36,292 nucleotides of DNA from Marinomonas foliarum (GTDB lineage: Bacteria; Pseudomonadota; Gammaproteobacteria; Pseudomonadales; Marinomonadaceae), in assembly GCF_003337275.1 (NCBI RefSeq), contig NZ_QPJQ01000041.1, forward strand, positions 1-36,292. Direction: 5' to 3'. Positions 26,171 through 35,629 of this stretch are shown here, piece after piece. Numbering within the stretch: the stretch's first letter is position 1; each line of letters begins with the position of its first letter. The notes under the pieces are model-generated. The model was not told the origin of the DNA and ran no database searches. It saw only the letters and a program-made list of their open reading frames with translations. The translations under genes were made by a program, and so were the position numbers.

Positions 26171-26801
26171 CCAGTTAGCTGCTAAAAAACGTAAGCGACT
26201 ACTAATTGCTGGCATTTTTACAGCGGCAGTCGTAGGTGCGATGGCCATCGATACGAAAGTGATCATAAATGGCTCCATTGAGGACCTACGTCAACAAGCG
26301 TTTTCCCCTGACAACTATGCCAAAATCAATTACCCAGACATTAAGCAGTATGTAGAAAGTAACGCGGTCGACGCAACAGCTCTCCTTAACGCTTTACGCG
26401 AAGACAAGAAGGCAGCGGGACAAAAATACGGTATTGGTGGCGGCGTTGGTCCAGTTATCCCTGTTTCCTTAGAAGGCACAGTGACCGAAGGCCGTTCAGG
26501 CATCTTCAAGATCAGCATCCCCAACTTCCCAGACAATCAAACAGTACGTGTACAAACTGGCCCAGCCCTAAATGGTACCGACCTACGTGATGCCACTGGG
26601 GAAATCAAGTTTGGCAAATTCAAAAACCAAATAGAATACCAAGATGTGGGCGCTGCGATGAACCGTGTGATGAAAGCGGAAATCCTAGACGATTTGGACC
26701 GGGATAACTTGGTGGACAAAACCGTAGCCATCACGGGCGTATTTCGCTTAATTAACGCCAAAAATTGGCTTATCACACCAGTAGGGATGGACGTGAAATG
26801 A
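26151..26801 (+). CDS. DUF2291 protein of a sugar ABC transporter operon
   Basis: This 216-residue protein has one N-terminal membrane helix (LLIAGIFTAAVVGAMA, about 17-32) and a periplasmic domain with DUF2291 features (QAFSPDNYAKINYP, GPVIPVSLEGTVTEGRSGIFKI, VRVQTGPALNGTDLRDATG, NAKNWLITPVGM). No lipobox Cys is visible, so it is anchored by the helix. Members are almost always encoded with carbohydrate ABC importers, but their role is unknown. The ATG at 26151 has GGAGG 5 bases upstream. Its stop overlaps the ATG of the ATPase gene (ATGA), so the two are translationally coupled. Confidence 0.82.
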   Translation: MQTQLSNQLAAKKRKRLLIAGIFTAAVVGAMAIDTKVIINGSIEDLRQQAFSPDNYAKINYPDIKQYVESNAVDATALLNALREDKKAAGQKYGIGGGVGPVIPVSLEGTVTEGRSGIFKISIPNFPDNQTVRVQTGPALNGTDLRDATGEIKFGKFKNQIEYQDVGAAMNRVMKAEILDDLDRDNLVDKTVAITGVFRLINAKNWLITPVGMDVK

Positions 26802-28339
26802 GCCTAGCATACGACAACCTTCCTAAAGTGGATGAAGTGGTACTGGAAGCGCGTAACATCGCCAAGTCTTTCGGAAACACCCATGCCCTTAAAGGCGTTA
26901 ACTTCGATATACACCGAGGCCAAGTCACTACTCTATTCGGTGAAAATGGTGCAGGGAAATCTACCCTGATGAAGATTCTATCAGGGGTAATTACTCCCAC
27001 TTCAGGTGAAATCGTTTTGGATGGTGAAGCCATTCTCTTTAACAGCGCCAATGAAGCGCGAGCCAAAGGCATCTCTATCATTCACCAAGAGCTGAGCCTC
27101 GCGCCCAACATGAACGTACGCGACAACATTTTTATGGGGCGGGAGATCATCAAGGGTGGCCAGGTGGATTTTGCTGAAGAAGAACGCCAAGCCCGTGAAT
27201 TGATGGCCGAGCTGGAAGAAGACATAGATCCGTTGACCCCCCTAGAAGAATTGCGTTTAGGTCAACAACAGATCATTGAGATTGCCCGCGCAATTTCCCA
27301 GAAATCACGCATCCTGATCATGGACGAGCCCACCTCTGCTCTTAGTGCGGCTGAAGTAGAAGTCCTGTTTAAAGTAATTCGAGATTTGACTGCCAAGAAC
27401 GTATCCATTGTTTACATCTCTCACCATTTAGAAGAGGCCCTCACCATTACCGATCACGCTGTGGTGTTGCGTGACGGCACTATGACGGCTTACGCCCCAC
27501 GCAAAGACATTGACCTAGAATGGATTGTCCGCAACATGGTGGGTGAAAACTTCGACCTAGGTTCGCCACCAACGGGTTATAACTTTGGTGGCACCGCCTT
27601 ACACGTTCAAAACCTTGTGATTAGAGATACAGGGGGCGGTGATTTCAACGTCGTCGACAACTTATCCATTGATGTAAAAGCCGGTGAAATCGTCTGTGTT
27701 TACGGCTTGATGGGTGCAGGTCGTTCAGAATTTATGGAGTGTGCTGCGGGCCGTTTAAAAGCCCAAGAAGGACACATTCTATTGGGTGGAGAAGACGTAA
27801 ATAAACTCTCTATCGCAGAACGCATTCAAGCAGGTTTGGCATTAGTTCCAGAAGATCGCCAAAAAGACGGTTTAGTGCAAACCATGTCTGTAGGGCAAAA
27901 CCTGTCCCTGGCAAGCATCAGTGAGTTTACTCGCAAGTTGCTGACCTCAAAAGTAGATGAAGACAACCTAGTTGATACGTCCATTAAAGCGGTTACAGTG
28001 AAAACCTCTGGTTCAGAAGCAGCCATAGGCTCACTTTCTGGAGGTAACCAACAGAAGGTCGTCATCGGTAAAATGCTAGCAACGGCTCCTAAAGTATTGT
28101 TACTAGACGAACCCAGCCGAGGCATCGACATTGGCGCAAAAGCAGAGGTGTTCAAGCTGCTGGCCGAGCGCGCAAAAGATGGCCTAGCAGTAGTCTATTC
28201 GACATCTGAAGTAGCGGAGTGCTTGAGTATAGCCCACCGCATCATAGTGATGCACAAAGGCAAAATCTCTGCAGAATTCGATCACACGGCTTCAAAAGAA
28301 CAAATTATGGCCGCCTCAGGCGAATCGGTTACCCATTAA
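26798..28339 (+). CDS. Sugar ABC importer ATPase with two nucleotide-binding domains
   Basis: The 513-residue protein has the duplicated layout of RbsA/MglA-type sugar importers. The first half has Walker A GENGAGKST (48-56), signature LRLGQQQ and Walker B ILIMDEPTSAL. The second half has the degenerate P-loop GLMGAGRSE, signature LSGGNQQKV and VLLLDEPSRGIDIG. This pattern, with a modified second P-loop, is normal for the family. The start at 26798 overlaps the DUF2291 stop. It powers uptake together with the permease and binding protein that follow. Neighbouring ery genes indicate a tetritol substrate, inferred from context. Confidence 0.93.
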   Translation: MSLAYDNLPKVDEVVLEARNIAKSFGNTHALKGVNFDIHRGQVTTLFGENGAGKSTLMKILSGVITPTSGEIVLDGEAILFNSANEARAKGISIIHQELSLAPNMNVRDNIFMGREIIKGGQVDFAEEERQARELMAELEEDIDPLTPLEELRLGQQQIIEIARAISQKSRILIMDEPTSALSAAEVEVLFKVIRDLTAKNVSIVYISHHLEEALTITDHAVVLRDGTMTAYAPRKDIDLEWIVRNMVGENFDLGSPPTGYNFGGTALHVQNLVIRDTGGGDFNVVDNLSIDVKAGEIVCVYGLMGAGRSEFMECAAGRLKAQEGHILLGGEDVNKLSIAERIQAGLALVPEDRQKDGLVQTMSVGQNLSLASISEFTRKLLTSKVDEDNLVDTSIKAVTVKTSGSEAAIGSLSGGNQQKVVIGKMLATAPKVLLLDEPSRGIDIGAKAEVFKLLAERAKDGLAVVYSTSEVAECLSIAHRIIVMHKGKISAEFDHTASKEQIMAASGESVTH

Positions 28340-28366
28340 GACAATAAGAAAAACTGGAGTTATACC

Positions 28367-29419
28367 ATGTCTTCAACTGCTCAAAAGCAATCAGTGCAAG
28401 GGGTAAGCACCCCACCTAAAAAGATCGATATCGGCCGCTTACTTCTTGAAGGACGCGCATTCTTCGCTTTGATTGCGATCATCATCTTTTTCTCTTTTAT
28501 GTCGCCGTACTATTTTACGGTTAACAACTTCCTAATCATGTCGTCCCACGTGGCCATTTTTGGTCTATTGGCGCTAGGCATGTTGTTGGTCATTCTAAAT
28601 GGCGGCATCGACCTCTCCGTTGGCTCAACCCTTGGGCTATGTGGTGTCTTTGCAGGATTCTTGATGCAAGGTGTCAATATCGAATTTCTTGGTATGACCT
28701 TTTACCCCTCTCTTTGGGTGGTAGTTATCTTGACATGTTTACTGGGAGCCGCCGTAGGTACAGTTAATGGCGTGCTGGTTGCACATTTTAAAGTGCCAGC
28801 TTTTGTGGCAACCCTTGGCACCATGTATGTCGCCCGAGGAATTGCTCTACTGATGACCAATGGCCTGACTTACAACCAATTAGACGGAAAACCAGAGCTA
28901 GGTAATACAGGCTTTGAATGGTTGGGCTTTAACCGCTTAGCAGGCATCCCTATCAGTGTCATCGTATTGGTTGTGGTTGCAGTACTGTGTGGCCTGATGA
29001 TCAGCCGTACAGCCTTCGGTCGCTGGTTATACGCCTCTGGCGGTAACGAAACCGCTGCGGACCTTTCTGGGGTTCCCATCAAACGCGTAAAAGTGACCGT
29101 GTATCTTTTATCTGGCGTCTGTGCTGCCCTAGCCGGCTTGGTATTGTCTTCACAATTGACCTCTGCTGGTCCAACCGCTGGTACCACCTACGAGCTAACA
29201 GCCATTGCTGCCGTGGTTATTGGTGGTGCAGCATTAACTGGCGGTCGCGGTACTGTGCGCGGCACCATCTTAGGTGCACTGGTAATTGGTTATCTATCAG
29301 ACGGTCTTGTCATTATTGGGGTTTCGGCGTACTGGCAAACAGTTTTCACCGGCACCGTAATTGTTTTAGCGGTTTTGCTTAACAGCCTGCAATACGGCTC
29401 ATCTAGCAAGAGTCGTTAA
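28367..29419 (+). CDS. Sugar ABC importer permease
   Basis: The 350-residue inner-membrane protein has about ten hydrophobic segments and the RbsC/XylH-type features GGIDLSVGS (after LLVILN), HFKVPAFVATLGTMYVARG and AIAAVVIGGAALTGGRGTV, which contacts the ATPase. It probably works as a homodimer. GGAG lies 11 bases before the ATG and the gene follows the ATPase after 27 bp. A 94-bp gap with a hairpin (29428-29460) separates it from the binding-protein gene. Confidence 0.93.
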   Translation: MSSTAQKQSVQGVSTPPKKIDIGRLLLEGRAFFALIAIIIFFSFMSPYYFTVNNFLIMSSHVAIFGLLALGMLLVILNGGIDLSVGSTLGLCGVFAGFLMQGVNIEFLGMTFYPSLWVVVILTCLLGAAVGTVNGVLVAHFKVPAFVATLGTMYVARGIALLMTNGLTYNQLDGKPELGNTGFEWLGFNRLAGIPISVIVLVVVAVLCGLMISRTAFGRWLYASGGNETAADLSGVPIKRVKVTVYLLSGVCAALAGLVLSSQLTSAGPTAGTTYELTAIAAVVIGGAALTGGRGTVRGTILGALVIGYLSDGLVIIGVSAYWQTVFTGTVIVLAVLLNSLQYGSSSKSR

Positions 29420-29427
29420 ATGAACCC

Positions 29428-29460
29428 TGGCGTGGCTTTTGGTGAGCAACAGTCACGCCA
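29428..29460 (+). other. Intercistronic hairpin between permease and binding protein
   Basis: TGGCGTG (29428-29434) and CACGCCA (29454-29460) are perfect complements around a 19-base loop, with no T-run after. Such hairpins in importer operons often protect RNA or let the binding protein be made in excess; that role is inferred. Confidence 0.4.
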
Positions 29461-29513
29461 AACAAGTCGCCGACCTTCGGCAAACTCATAAAATAATAAA
29501 TCGGAGTAATACA

Positions 29514-30464
29514 ATGTTTAAAACTACTAAGCGTTTGTTAGTTGCCTCTACTGCTAGTTTGACTCTAATGGCCAGCAGTGCATGGGCTGATGGATTGATC
29601 TCGATTATCGTCAACGACCCTTCAAACCCGTACTGGTACACTGAGGGTCAAGTAGCGAAACAAACAGCCGAAGACATGGGCTACGACGCAAACGTTGCCG
29701 CGCACAAAGGCGATACAAACACAGAAAGTAAGCTGATCGACACAGCTATTACTAACCGAGCTAAAGCCATCATCCTTGACCCTGCTAACGCAGACGGCTC
29801 CATTGGTGCGGTACGTAAAGCGATTGCAGCAAACATCCCAGTTATCATCATCAACGCTGAATTGAATCAAAGTGGCCTTGCGAAAGCGCAGCTTGTATCC
29901 AACAACGCACAAGGTGCAGCATTGGGTGCAATGCAATGGGTTGAAGCAGTAGGCGATTCAGGTGATTACGTTGAGCTATTCGGCGCACCGAGTGATAACA
30001 ACGCAGCAACACGCTCTAATGGCTTCGAAACAGTACTAACACAATACCCAGATCTAAATAAAGTGGCTCAAGAAGTTGCTAATTGGGATCGTACACAAGG
30101 CTACAACAAAATGCAGTCTATCCTGCAGGCGAACCCAAACATCAAGGGCGTAATCTCAGGTAACGATGAGATGGCTCTAGGTGCTATTGCAGCACTTAAA
30201 GAAGCGGGAAAACTTGACCAAGTAAAAGTAGGCGGTTTTGACGGTTCTCCAGATGCCGCTAATGCCATCCTAGACGGCGAAATGGAATACACAGTACTTC
30301 AGCCAGTTGCCATCTTTGCTGCTGCAGCGATTCGTCAAGCGGACAATTTCATCAAAACAGGCAAAACAGGTGTCGACACTGAAAAGCAGTTATTTGATTG
30401 CTACCTAATCACTAAAGACAACATTGCAAACTACACGTCTGCGTTCACCTTGTCTGAATACTAA
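29514..30464 (+). CDS. Periplasmic sugar-binding protein of the ABC importer
   Basis: The 316-residue protein has a clear Sec signal (residues 1-25, cleavage after SSAWA) and a type I periplasmic-binding fold of the ribose/galactose-binding class. Recognisable segments are SIIVNDPSNPYWYTEGQVAKQ, AIILDPANADG, IPVIIINAEL, VISGNDEMALGAIAAL and KVGGFDGSPDA. The start at 29514 has GGAG 7 bases upstream; a longer open frame upstream lacks a ribosome binding site. It should confer substrate specificity on the importer. A tetritol such as erythritol is the best guess from context. Confidence 0.92.
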   Translation: MFKTTKRLLVASTASLTLMASSAWADGLISIIVNDPSNPYWYTEGQVAKQTAEDMGYDANVAAHKGDTNTESKLIDTAITNRAKAIILDPANADGSIGAVRKAIAANIPVIIINAELNQSGLAKAQLVSNNAQGAALGAMQWVEAVGDSGDYVELFGAPSDNNAATRSNGFETVLTQYPDLNKVAQEVANWDRTQGYNKMQSILQANPNIKGVISGNDEMALGAIAALKEAGKLDQVKVGGFDGSPDAANAILDGEMEYTVLQPVAIFAAAAIRQADNFIKTGKTGVDTEKQLFDCYLITKDNIANYTSAFTLSEY

Positions 30465-30505
30465 GCAACTAGCTCTTGTTAGGGCACTCTCCAAAATCAA
30501 GCTTT

Positions 30506-30533
30506 AGGGCTACTCATGTAGCCCTTCTTTTTC
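30506..30533 (+). terminator. Terminator of the importer operon
   Basis: AGGGCTAC-TCAT-GTAGCCCT is a perfect 8-bp stem with a 4-base loop followed by TCTTTTTC, 41 bp after the binding-protein stop. It suggests transketolase has its own promoter or depends on read-through. Confidence 0.88.
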
Positions 30534-30644
30534 AACATCGCTTTACCCTTAAACCGCTGTGTCGCCTCTCAGACACAGAGCCAATTAGGCCATCCATTTT
30601 TTGACAGAACCGTTCAGCAAACATGATGCTGCAGGAAAATATTG

Positions 30645-32660
30645 ATGAGTACTTTACAACGAAGAACCCTCGCTAATGCCGTGCGCGCCCTCAGTATGGA
30701 CGCCGTACAACAAGCCAACTCTGGACACCCGGGCGCCCCAATGGGCATGGCAGACATTGCCGAAGTCCTATGGCGAGATTACTTACAACACAACCCAGCG
30801 AACCCTCACTGGCCAAACAGAGACCGCTTTATTCTTTCTAATGGCCATGGTTCCATGTTGCTTTATAGTCTACTGCACTTGTCAGGTTACCCACTCACCA
30901 CAGAAGACCTTAAACAATTTCGCCAATTACACTCTAAAACCCCCGGTCACCCGGAATATGGCTACACAGAAGGCGTTGAAACAACTACAGGACCATTAGG
31001 ACAAGGCTTGGCTAATGCAGTAGGCATGGCACTAGCAGAGAAAACCCTTGCATCGCAATTCAACCAACCAGGGTTTGATGTAGTGAACCACTTTACCTAC
31101 GCCTTTATTGGAGATGGCTGCTTAATGGAAGGCATCTCCCATGAGGTATGCTCATTAGCGGGCACTCAGGAGCTGGGTAAGCTCATTGTCTTTTATGATG
31201 ACAATGGCATTTCCATTGATGGGGAAACCGAAGGCTGGTTTACCGATGACACCCCGACCCGTTTCCGCTCATATAACTGGCAAGTAATCAGCAATGTAGA
31301 CGGCCACGACGCCAAAGCAATCATTGCCGCCATCGAAGAGGCTCGCCGTGATTCCTCCCGACCCACTTTGATTTGTTGTAAGACAACTATCGGTTATGGC
31401 TCTCCCAACAAAGCTGGCAGTCATGATTGCCATGGGGCACCATTAGGCAAGGATGAGATTCAAGCCACCAAACATGCATTGGGCTGGCACCATGCCCCCT
31501 TTGAAATACCAGAAGATGTATCCCATGCATGGAATACCATCGATAAAGGACAAACTTTAGAGACACTTTGGAAGCAATTGCTAGAAGGTTACAAAGCTAA
31601 GCACCCAGAGTTGGCAGCGCAATTCTTACGCCGTATCGAGGGCTCATTACCAGCAGACTGGGACGAGATTAAGAAAGACATTCTAGCTCAGCAGTCGACA
31701 CTAACTGATGCTGTTGCAACCCGTAAATGCTCTCAAAACACCCTGCAATTATTGGGTAAAAAAATGCCGGAGCTGCTGGGTGGCTCTGCTGATTTAGCGC
31801 CCTCCAACCTCACCATGTGGAATGGGTCTGAAGCCATTTCTCCTGCTCAACCTGATGGTAACTACATACATTATGGAGTGCGTGAATTCGGCATGACCGC
31901 CATTATGAATGGCGTTGCGCTCTACGGCGGCTTTATTCCTTACGGTGGCACCTTCCTTATGTTTATGGAATACGCCCGTAATGCGGTACGCATGTCCGCC
32001 TTAATGAACCAACGAGTCATCCATATTTACACCCATGACTCTATTGGACTGGGTGAAGATGGCCCCACTCATCAACCAATAGAGCAAATTACGGCGTTAC
32101 GCGTAACGCCTAATCTACAAACATGGCGCCCCTGTGATCAATTCGAAACCACTGTGGCTTGGCTAGCTGCTCTTGAGCGAAACGAAGGCCCCAGCGCATT
32201 CATCTTGTCACGTCAAAACCTACCCCAACAAAAACGCGATAGCCTACAACAGCAAAACGTTTCTAAAGGAGGTTATATCCTCAAAGCGTGTAAAGGTACG
32301 CCAGATGTGATCCTAATCGCTACAGGATCAGAAGTCGCATTAGCCATGGACAGCGCTACTGATTTAGAGCAACAAGGTTTCAGCGTGCAAGTGGTCTCCA
32401 TGCCTTGCGCTGAACGATTTGACCAACAGCCAAAATCTTACCGCGACAAAGTACTACCTACTAACATTCGCGCTCGAGTTGCTGTTGAATGCGGACATAG
32501 CGATTACTGGTATAAATATGTGGGCATCGACGGCACTGTAATCGGCATTAACCGTTTTGGTGAATCCGCCCCTGCCAGTGAATTGATGACCTTATTCGGC
32601 TTCACACAAGAAAAGGTGGTTGAAACTAGCAAACGCATCATTCAGCAAAACGCTCATTAA
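30645..32660 (+). CDS. tkt: Transketolase
   Basis: The 671-residue thiamine-diphosphate enzyme transfers two-carbon units in the pentose phosphate pathway. The start at 30645 (ATG) has AGGA 8 bases upstream; a TTG one codon before is possible. Family features are intact: [18 protein letters not shown] near the N-terminus, [29 protein letters not shown], the ThDP-binding [12 protein letters not shown], the pyrimidine-domain [10 protein letters not shown] and [18 protein letters not shown]. The length is normal. Erythrose 4-phosphate, the expected product of the ery genes, is a transketolase substrate, which explains its presence here. It may be an extra copy beside a housekeeping gene elsewhere in the genome. 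Confidence 0.95.
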   Translation: MSTLQRRTLANAVRALSMDAVQQANSGHPGAPMGMADIAEVLWRDYLQHNPANPHWPNRDRFILSNGHGSMLLYSLLHLSGYPLTTEDLKQFRQLHSKTPGHPEYGYTEGVETTTGPLGQGLANAVGMALAEKTLASQFNQPGFDVVNHFTYAFIGDGCLMEGISHEVCSLAGTQELGKLIVFYDDNGISIDGETEGWFTDDTPTRFRSYNWQVISNVDGHDAKAIIAAIEEARRDSSRPTLICCKTTIGYGSPNKAGSHDCHGAPLGKDEIQATKHALGWHHAPFEIPEDVSHAWNTIDKGQTLETLWKQLLEGYKAKHPELAAQFLRRIEGSLPADWDEIKKDILAQQSTLTDAVATRKCSQNTLQLLGKKMPELLGGSADLAPSNLTMWNGSEAISPAQPDGNYIHYGVREFGMTAIMNGVALYGGFIPYGGTFLMFMEYARNAVRMSALMNQRVIHIYTHDSIGLGEDGPTHQPIEQITALRVTPNLQTWRPCDQFETTVAWLAALERNEGPSAFILSRQNLPQQKRDSLQQQNVSKGGYILKACKGTPDVILIATGSEVALAMDSATDLEQQGFSVQVVSMPCAERFDQQPKSYRDKVLPTNIRARVAVECGHSDYWYKYVGIDGTVIGINRFGESAPASELMTLFGFTQEKVVETSKRIIQQNAH

Positions 32661-33015
32661 TTCTACCTATTAAATATTACCTAGGTCGTTTGAGTAGGCA
32701 ATATTCTATTAAGGATATGAAGAGCATCCGTGGGTCATAATCGATGTAAATCAACGTGTTTGGTTGCCCTTAATCTAGCCAAGATCGTTTTAATATTCTG
32801 TTGAAGTACATATGTTGAGAAGTAACATTCAAAGGAAAAACGATTGATTTACTTGGCCCACGATATACTCGCCTTTTTTCTGAGGCCACCGAGTGGAAAA
32901 CGGTTTAGACAATACCTTTCAGAAGATGGTCATCGAAAAGATGTTAAAAAAACACGCCTCAATCGAAGCCTTCGAACTGATAAAACAACAACTAGATAAA
33001 GAAAAGGATAAACCA
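32661..33015. other. Region between transketolase and transaldolase
   Basis: An imperfect stem (AATATT-A-CCTA at 32673 with TAGG-C-AATATT ending 32705) lies just after transketolase; it lacks a good T-run. The remainder holds an unlocalised promoter and, from 32893, 41 in-frame sense codons leading into transaldolase with GAGG before a GTG. Confidence 0.4.
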
Positions 33016-33966
33016 ATGAGTAATAAGTTATTTCAATTAAAAGAGTTCACAACGATTGTTGCCGACACGGGTGATATCACAGCGATCAAAGAATACCGTC
33101 CAGAAGATGCCACCACTAACCCGTCTTTGATGCTAAAAGCTGCTCAAATTCCTGAATATGCACCATTTATCGATCAAGCAATCGAGTGGGCAAAAGAGAA
33201 AAGCGACAACAAAGCACAGCAAATCATTGATGCTGGCGATAAACTAGCGGTAATTGTAGGAACTGAAATCCTTAAATACGTACCAGGCCGAATTTCTACT
33301 GAAGTAGATGCTCGTTTGTCATATGACAAAGAAGCCACCGTTGAGAAAGCACGTCGCATTATTAAGCTATATGAAGACGCTGGCATCTCTAAAGATCGAG
33401 TCTTGATCAAAGCTGCGTCTACTTGGGAAGGCATCAAGGCCGCAGAAGAGCTAGAGAAAGAAGGTATCAATTGTAACCTAACATTGCTGTTCTCTTTTGC
33501 TCAGGCACAAGCCTGTGCTGAAGCCGGCGTTTACCTTATCTCTCCGTTCGTTGGCCGTATCCTAGACTGGTACAAGAAGTCTACCGGCGAAGACTACACT
33601 TCGGAAACGGACCCAGGAGTAGTGTCTGTTGCAGAAATCTACGATTACTACAAAAAACATGGTTACAAGACTATCGTCATGGGTGCCAGCTTCCGCAACA
33701 TCGGAGAGATCGAGCAACTTTCTGGTTGTGACCGTCTAACCATCAGTCCTGCTCTGCTAGAAGAGCTGAAAAAAGACGACGGCAAGCTTGAGCGCAAACT
33801 GGTTCCAACAACAGACGTTACACCGGCAGGTGCAGCAATCACCGAAGAGGCCTTCCGTTGGGCGCTAAACGAAGATGCGATGGCAACAGAGAAGCTAGCG
33901 GAAGGCATCCGTAACTTCGCTGTCGACCAGCGCAAATTGGAAGCATTGCTTGAAACAAAACTTTAG
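33016..33966 (+). CDS. tal: Transaldolase
   Basis: The 316-residue class I aldolase-type enzyme is of the TalB family. The Schiff-base Lys132 lies in [13 protein letters not shown]; the N-terminal ATTNPSLML (32-40) and the later [18 protein letters not shown] and [12 protein letters not shown] are also typical. The start at 33016 gives the usual length and N-terminus, with AGGA 7 bases upstream. An in-frame upstream extension of 41 codons exists. With transketolase it links erythrose 4-phosphate to fructose 6-phosphate, sedoheptulose 7-phosphate and glyceraldehyde 3-phosphate, so it completes the tetritol pathway in this locus. Confidence 0.95.
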   Translation: MSNKLFQLKEFTTIVADTGDITAIKEYRPEDATTNPSLMLKAAQIPEYAPFIDQAIEWAKEKSDNKAQQIIDAGDKLAVIVGTEILKYVPGRISTEVDARLSYDKEATVEKARRIIKLYEDAGISKDRVLIKAASTWEGIKAAEELEKEGINCNLTLLFSFAQAQACAEAGVYLISPFVGRILDWYKKSTGEDYTSETDPGVVSVAEIYDYYKKHGYKTIVMGASFRNIGEIEQLSGCDRLTISPALLEELKKDDGKLERKLVPTTDVTPAGAAITEEAFRWALNEDAMATEKLAEGIRNFAVDQRKLEALLETKL

Positions 33967-34288
33967 GGAATATAACTAATTTTGTTAATTTAGAGTAGGG
34001 CAGACGCATTCTCCTCGCCCTTCTGGACTTCATAAAACACCTTTTTTAACTAGATTTTAACGTTAATAGGTGTTTAAGGAAGTCCAGAATTCATAAAATA
34101 ATTTGCTCGAGACCACCACCCTATTCATGCTCAATTTTTCCTTATAGCAACTTCCATTTACTAACTCTTCACAACGCCTATGATGTGATTACCGACATCA
34201 TTCAGATTAAATTTTGATTTGATTAACTACACTATTCACATTAAAGTGTGAGTAGATTAATCATGTTATTCAAATTATAGGGTGTGTT
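33967..34288. other. Region between transaldolase and fic
   Basis: This 322-bp stretch contains a short GGGC/GCCC stem, a strong 22-bp inverted repeat (34021-34089), and an AT-rich fic promoter region in which TCACA-TTAAAG-TGTGA is a perfect dyad near 34237. No gene was seen. Confidence 0.5.
34021..34089. repeat. Small inverted-repeat element, MITE-like
   Basis: TTCTGGACTTC (34021-34031) pairs with GAAGTCCAGAA (34079-34089), and AAACACCT (34035-34042) with AGGTGTTT (34068-34075). The arms are 22 bp with 3 unpaired positions around a 25-base AT-rich centre. The core TGGACTTCCT is shared with the hipBA inverted repeats. It may be a tiny non-autonomous element or a transcription-ending hairpin, though it lacks a proper T-tract. 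Confidence 0.6.
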
Positions 34289-35389
34289 ATGTGGATATGG
34301 CAGCAAGAAAATTGGCCTAACTTTACATGGGATAAAAGCGTTATAGAGCCCATGTTAAGAGAAGCGCGTCTTAACCAAGGGGTTCTATTGGGTAAAATGG
34401 CCAGTCAATCCCATGATAAAAAGCAAAGTATGCTGGATACACTTTTGGCCAACATCGTGAACTCAAGCGCCATTGAAGGTGAAAAACTGAATGCCTTTTC
34501 AGTACGCTCCTCACTAGCTAACAAACTCGGTTTAACAGAAGAAAACACGTATCCTACTACTGAGCAAACCGATGGGATCGCTGAGATAATGGTCGATGCC
34601 ATTGAGAACCTTGATTCAACATTGAGTCTAAAGAGAATTCTAAATTGGCATGAAAAACTATTTCCTAAAGGCTATGCCATGCTCAGCCCTATCATGGGTG
34701 GCCAATTACGAGGAAGTGAACCCATGCAGGTGGTTTCTGGCCGCATTGATCGACCTACCGTTCACTTTGAAGCCCCTCCTCGAGAAGTGCTTAATACAGA
34801 ATTAGAGCATTTTATCCGATGGTTTAATGACTCAAAAAAAGATGCTTCACTAGATCCATTACTAAGAGCCGCCATCACTCATATTTGGTTTGTCACTATA
34901 CACCCACTAGATGATGGAAACGGTCGTATAACTCGATTGCTTACAGACCAAGCATTAGCTCAAGCTGAGAGCCAATCGGTTCGATTTTACGCAATGTCAG
35001 TGAGCATATTGGCAAAGCGTAAAAGCTACTATGAAATACTTGAACAGACGCAAAAGGGAAGCGTAAACATCACAGCATGGTTAGAGTGGTTTCTGAGTAC
35101 GCTAAACGAAACCTTTAATGACGTGCTAAGAGAAATAGATCAGACCATTTTCAAATCAAACTACTGGCAAAAAATCGACCAAACAAAGCTAACGTCGGAA
35201 CAGGTCAAAGTCTTGAATCGTATGCTCGATGGCGATTTTGAACAGGGTATTAACACGACGCAATATCATAAAGTTGCCAAAGTTAGTAAGCCGACAGCAA
35301 CACGCCACTTGGCGACTTTAGTTGAACAAGGTTGTTTGGTCAGATCTGAATCTGGTGGACGCAGTACGCGGTATTTTCTCGCTCTGTAA
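34289..35389 (+). CDS. fic: Fic-domain AMP-transferase with winged-helix C-terminus
   Basis: The 366-residue protein has an N-terminal DUF4172-like region (WIWQQENWPNFTWD), an inhibitory-helix motif of the form S-x-x-x-E-G (Ser59 to Gly64), the Fic core with HPLDDGNGRITR (205-216) and a C-terminal winged-helix segment (about 300-366, HKVAKVSKPTATRHLATLVEQ). The active site is intact, with Leu for the usual Phe after HP. The inhibitory motif lies N-terminal to the core in the same chain, so no separate antitoxin is expected (class II Fic). The target is unknown. The C-terminal DNA-binding-like part suggests autoregulation or nucleic-acid contact. The ribosome binding site is weak. Confidence 0.9.
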   Translation: MWIWQQENWPNFTWDKSVIEPMLREARLNQGVLLGKMASQSHDKKQSMLDTLLANIVNSSAIEGEKLNAFSVRSSLANKLGLTEENTYPTTEQTDGIAEIMVDAIENLDSTLSLKRILNWHEKLFPKGYAMLSPIMGGQLRGSEPMQVVSGRIDRPTVHFEAPPREVLNTELEHFIRWFNDSKKDASLDPLLRAAITHIWFVTIHPLDDGNGRITRLLTDQALAQAESQSVRFYAMSVSILAKRKSYYEILEQTQKGSVNITAWLEWFLSTLNETFNDVLREIDQTIFKSNYWQKIDQTKLTSEQVKVLNRMLDGDFEQGINTTQYHKVAKVSKPTATRHLATLVEQGCLVRSESGGRSTRYFLAL

Positions 35390-35629
35390 AAACTGAGCTT
35401 ATGGCTGTCTTTTCTATAGCTTTTTCATTAGCATCTTCATCAACTGATTGCTAATGATAAAAAATCACACAAGTCGAAAAAATAGAGGATATTTAATGGC
35501 CTCCTATTGAACATCACTAAATAATCAACCTAAGCCAATAAGCTCAAAGTGATAAGCCATTTTCATTTAAAATAGGGATTTCAGAAAAAATCTCTGAAAT
35601 AAAATCCATAAATACAACCGCTCGCCTAG
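35390..35629. other. Region between fic and the IS5-family element
   Basis: No gene seen. CATTAGCA (35426-35433) and TGCTAATG (35449-35456) form a perfect stem shortly after fic, but it is followed by an A-run rather than a T-run. ATTTCAGA (35578-35585) and TCTGAAAT (35593-35600) form another hairpin just outside the IS end. Confidence 0.45.
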
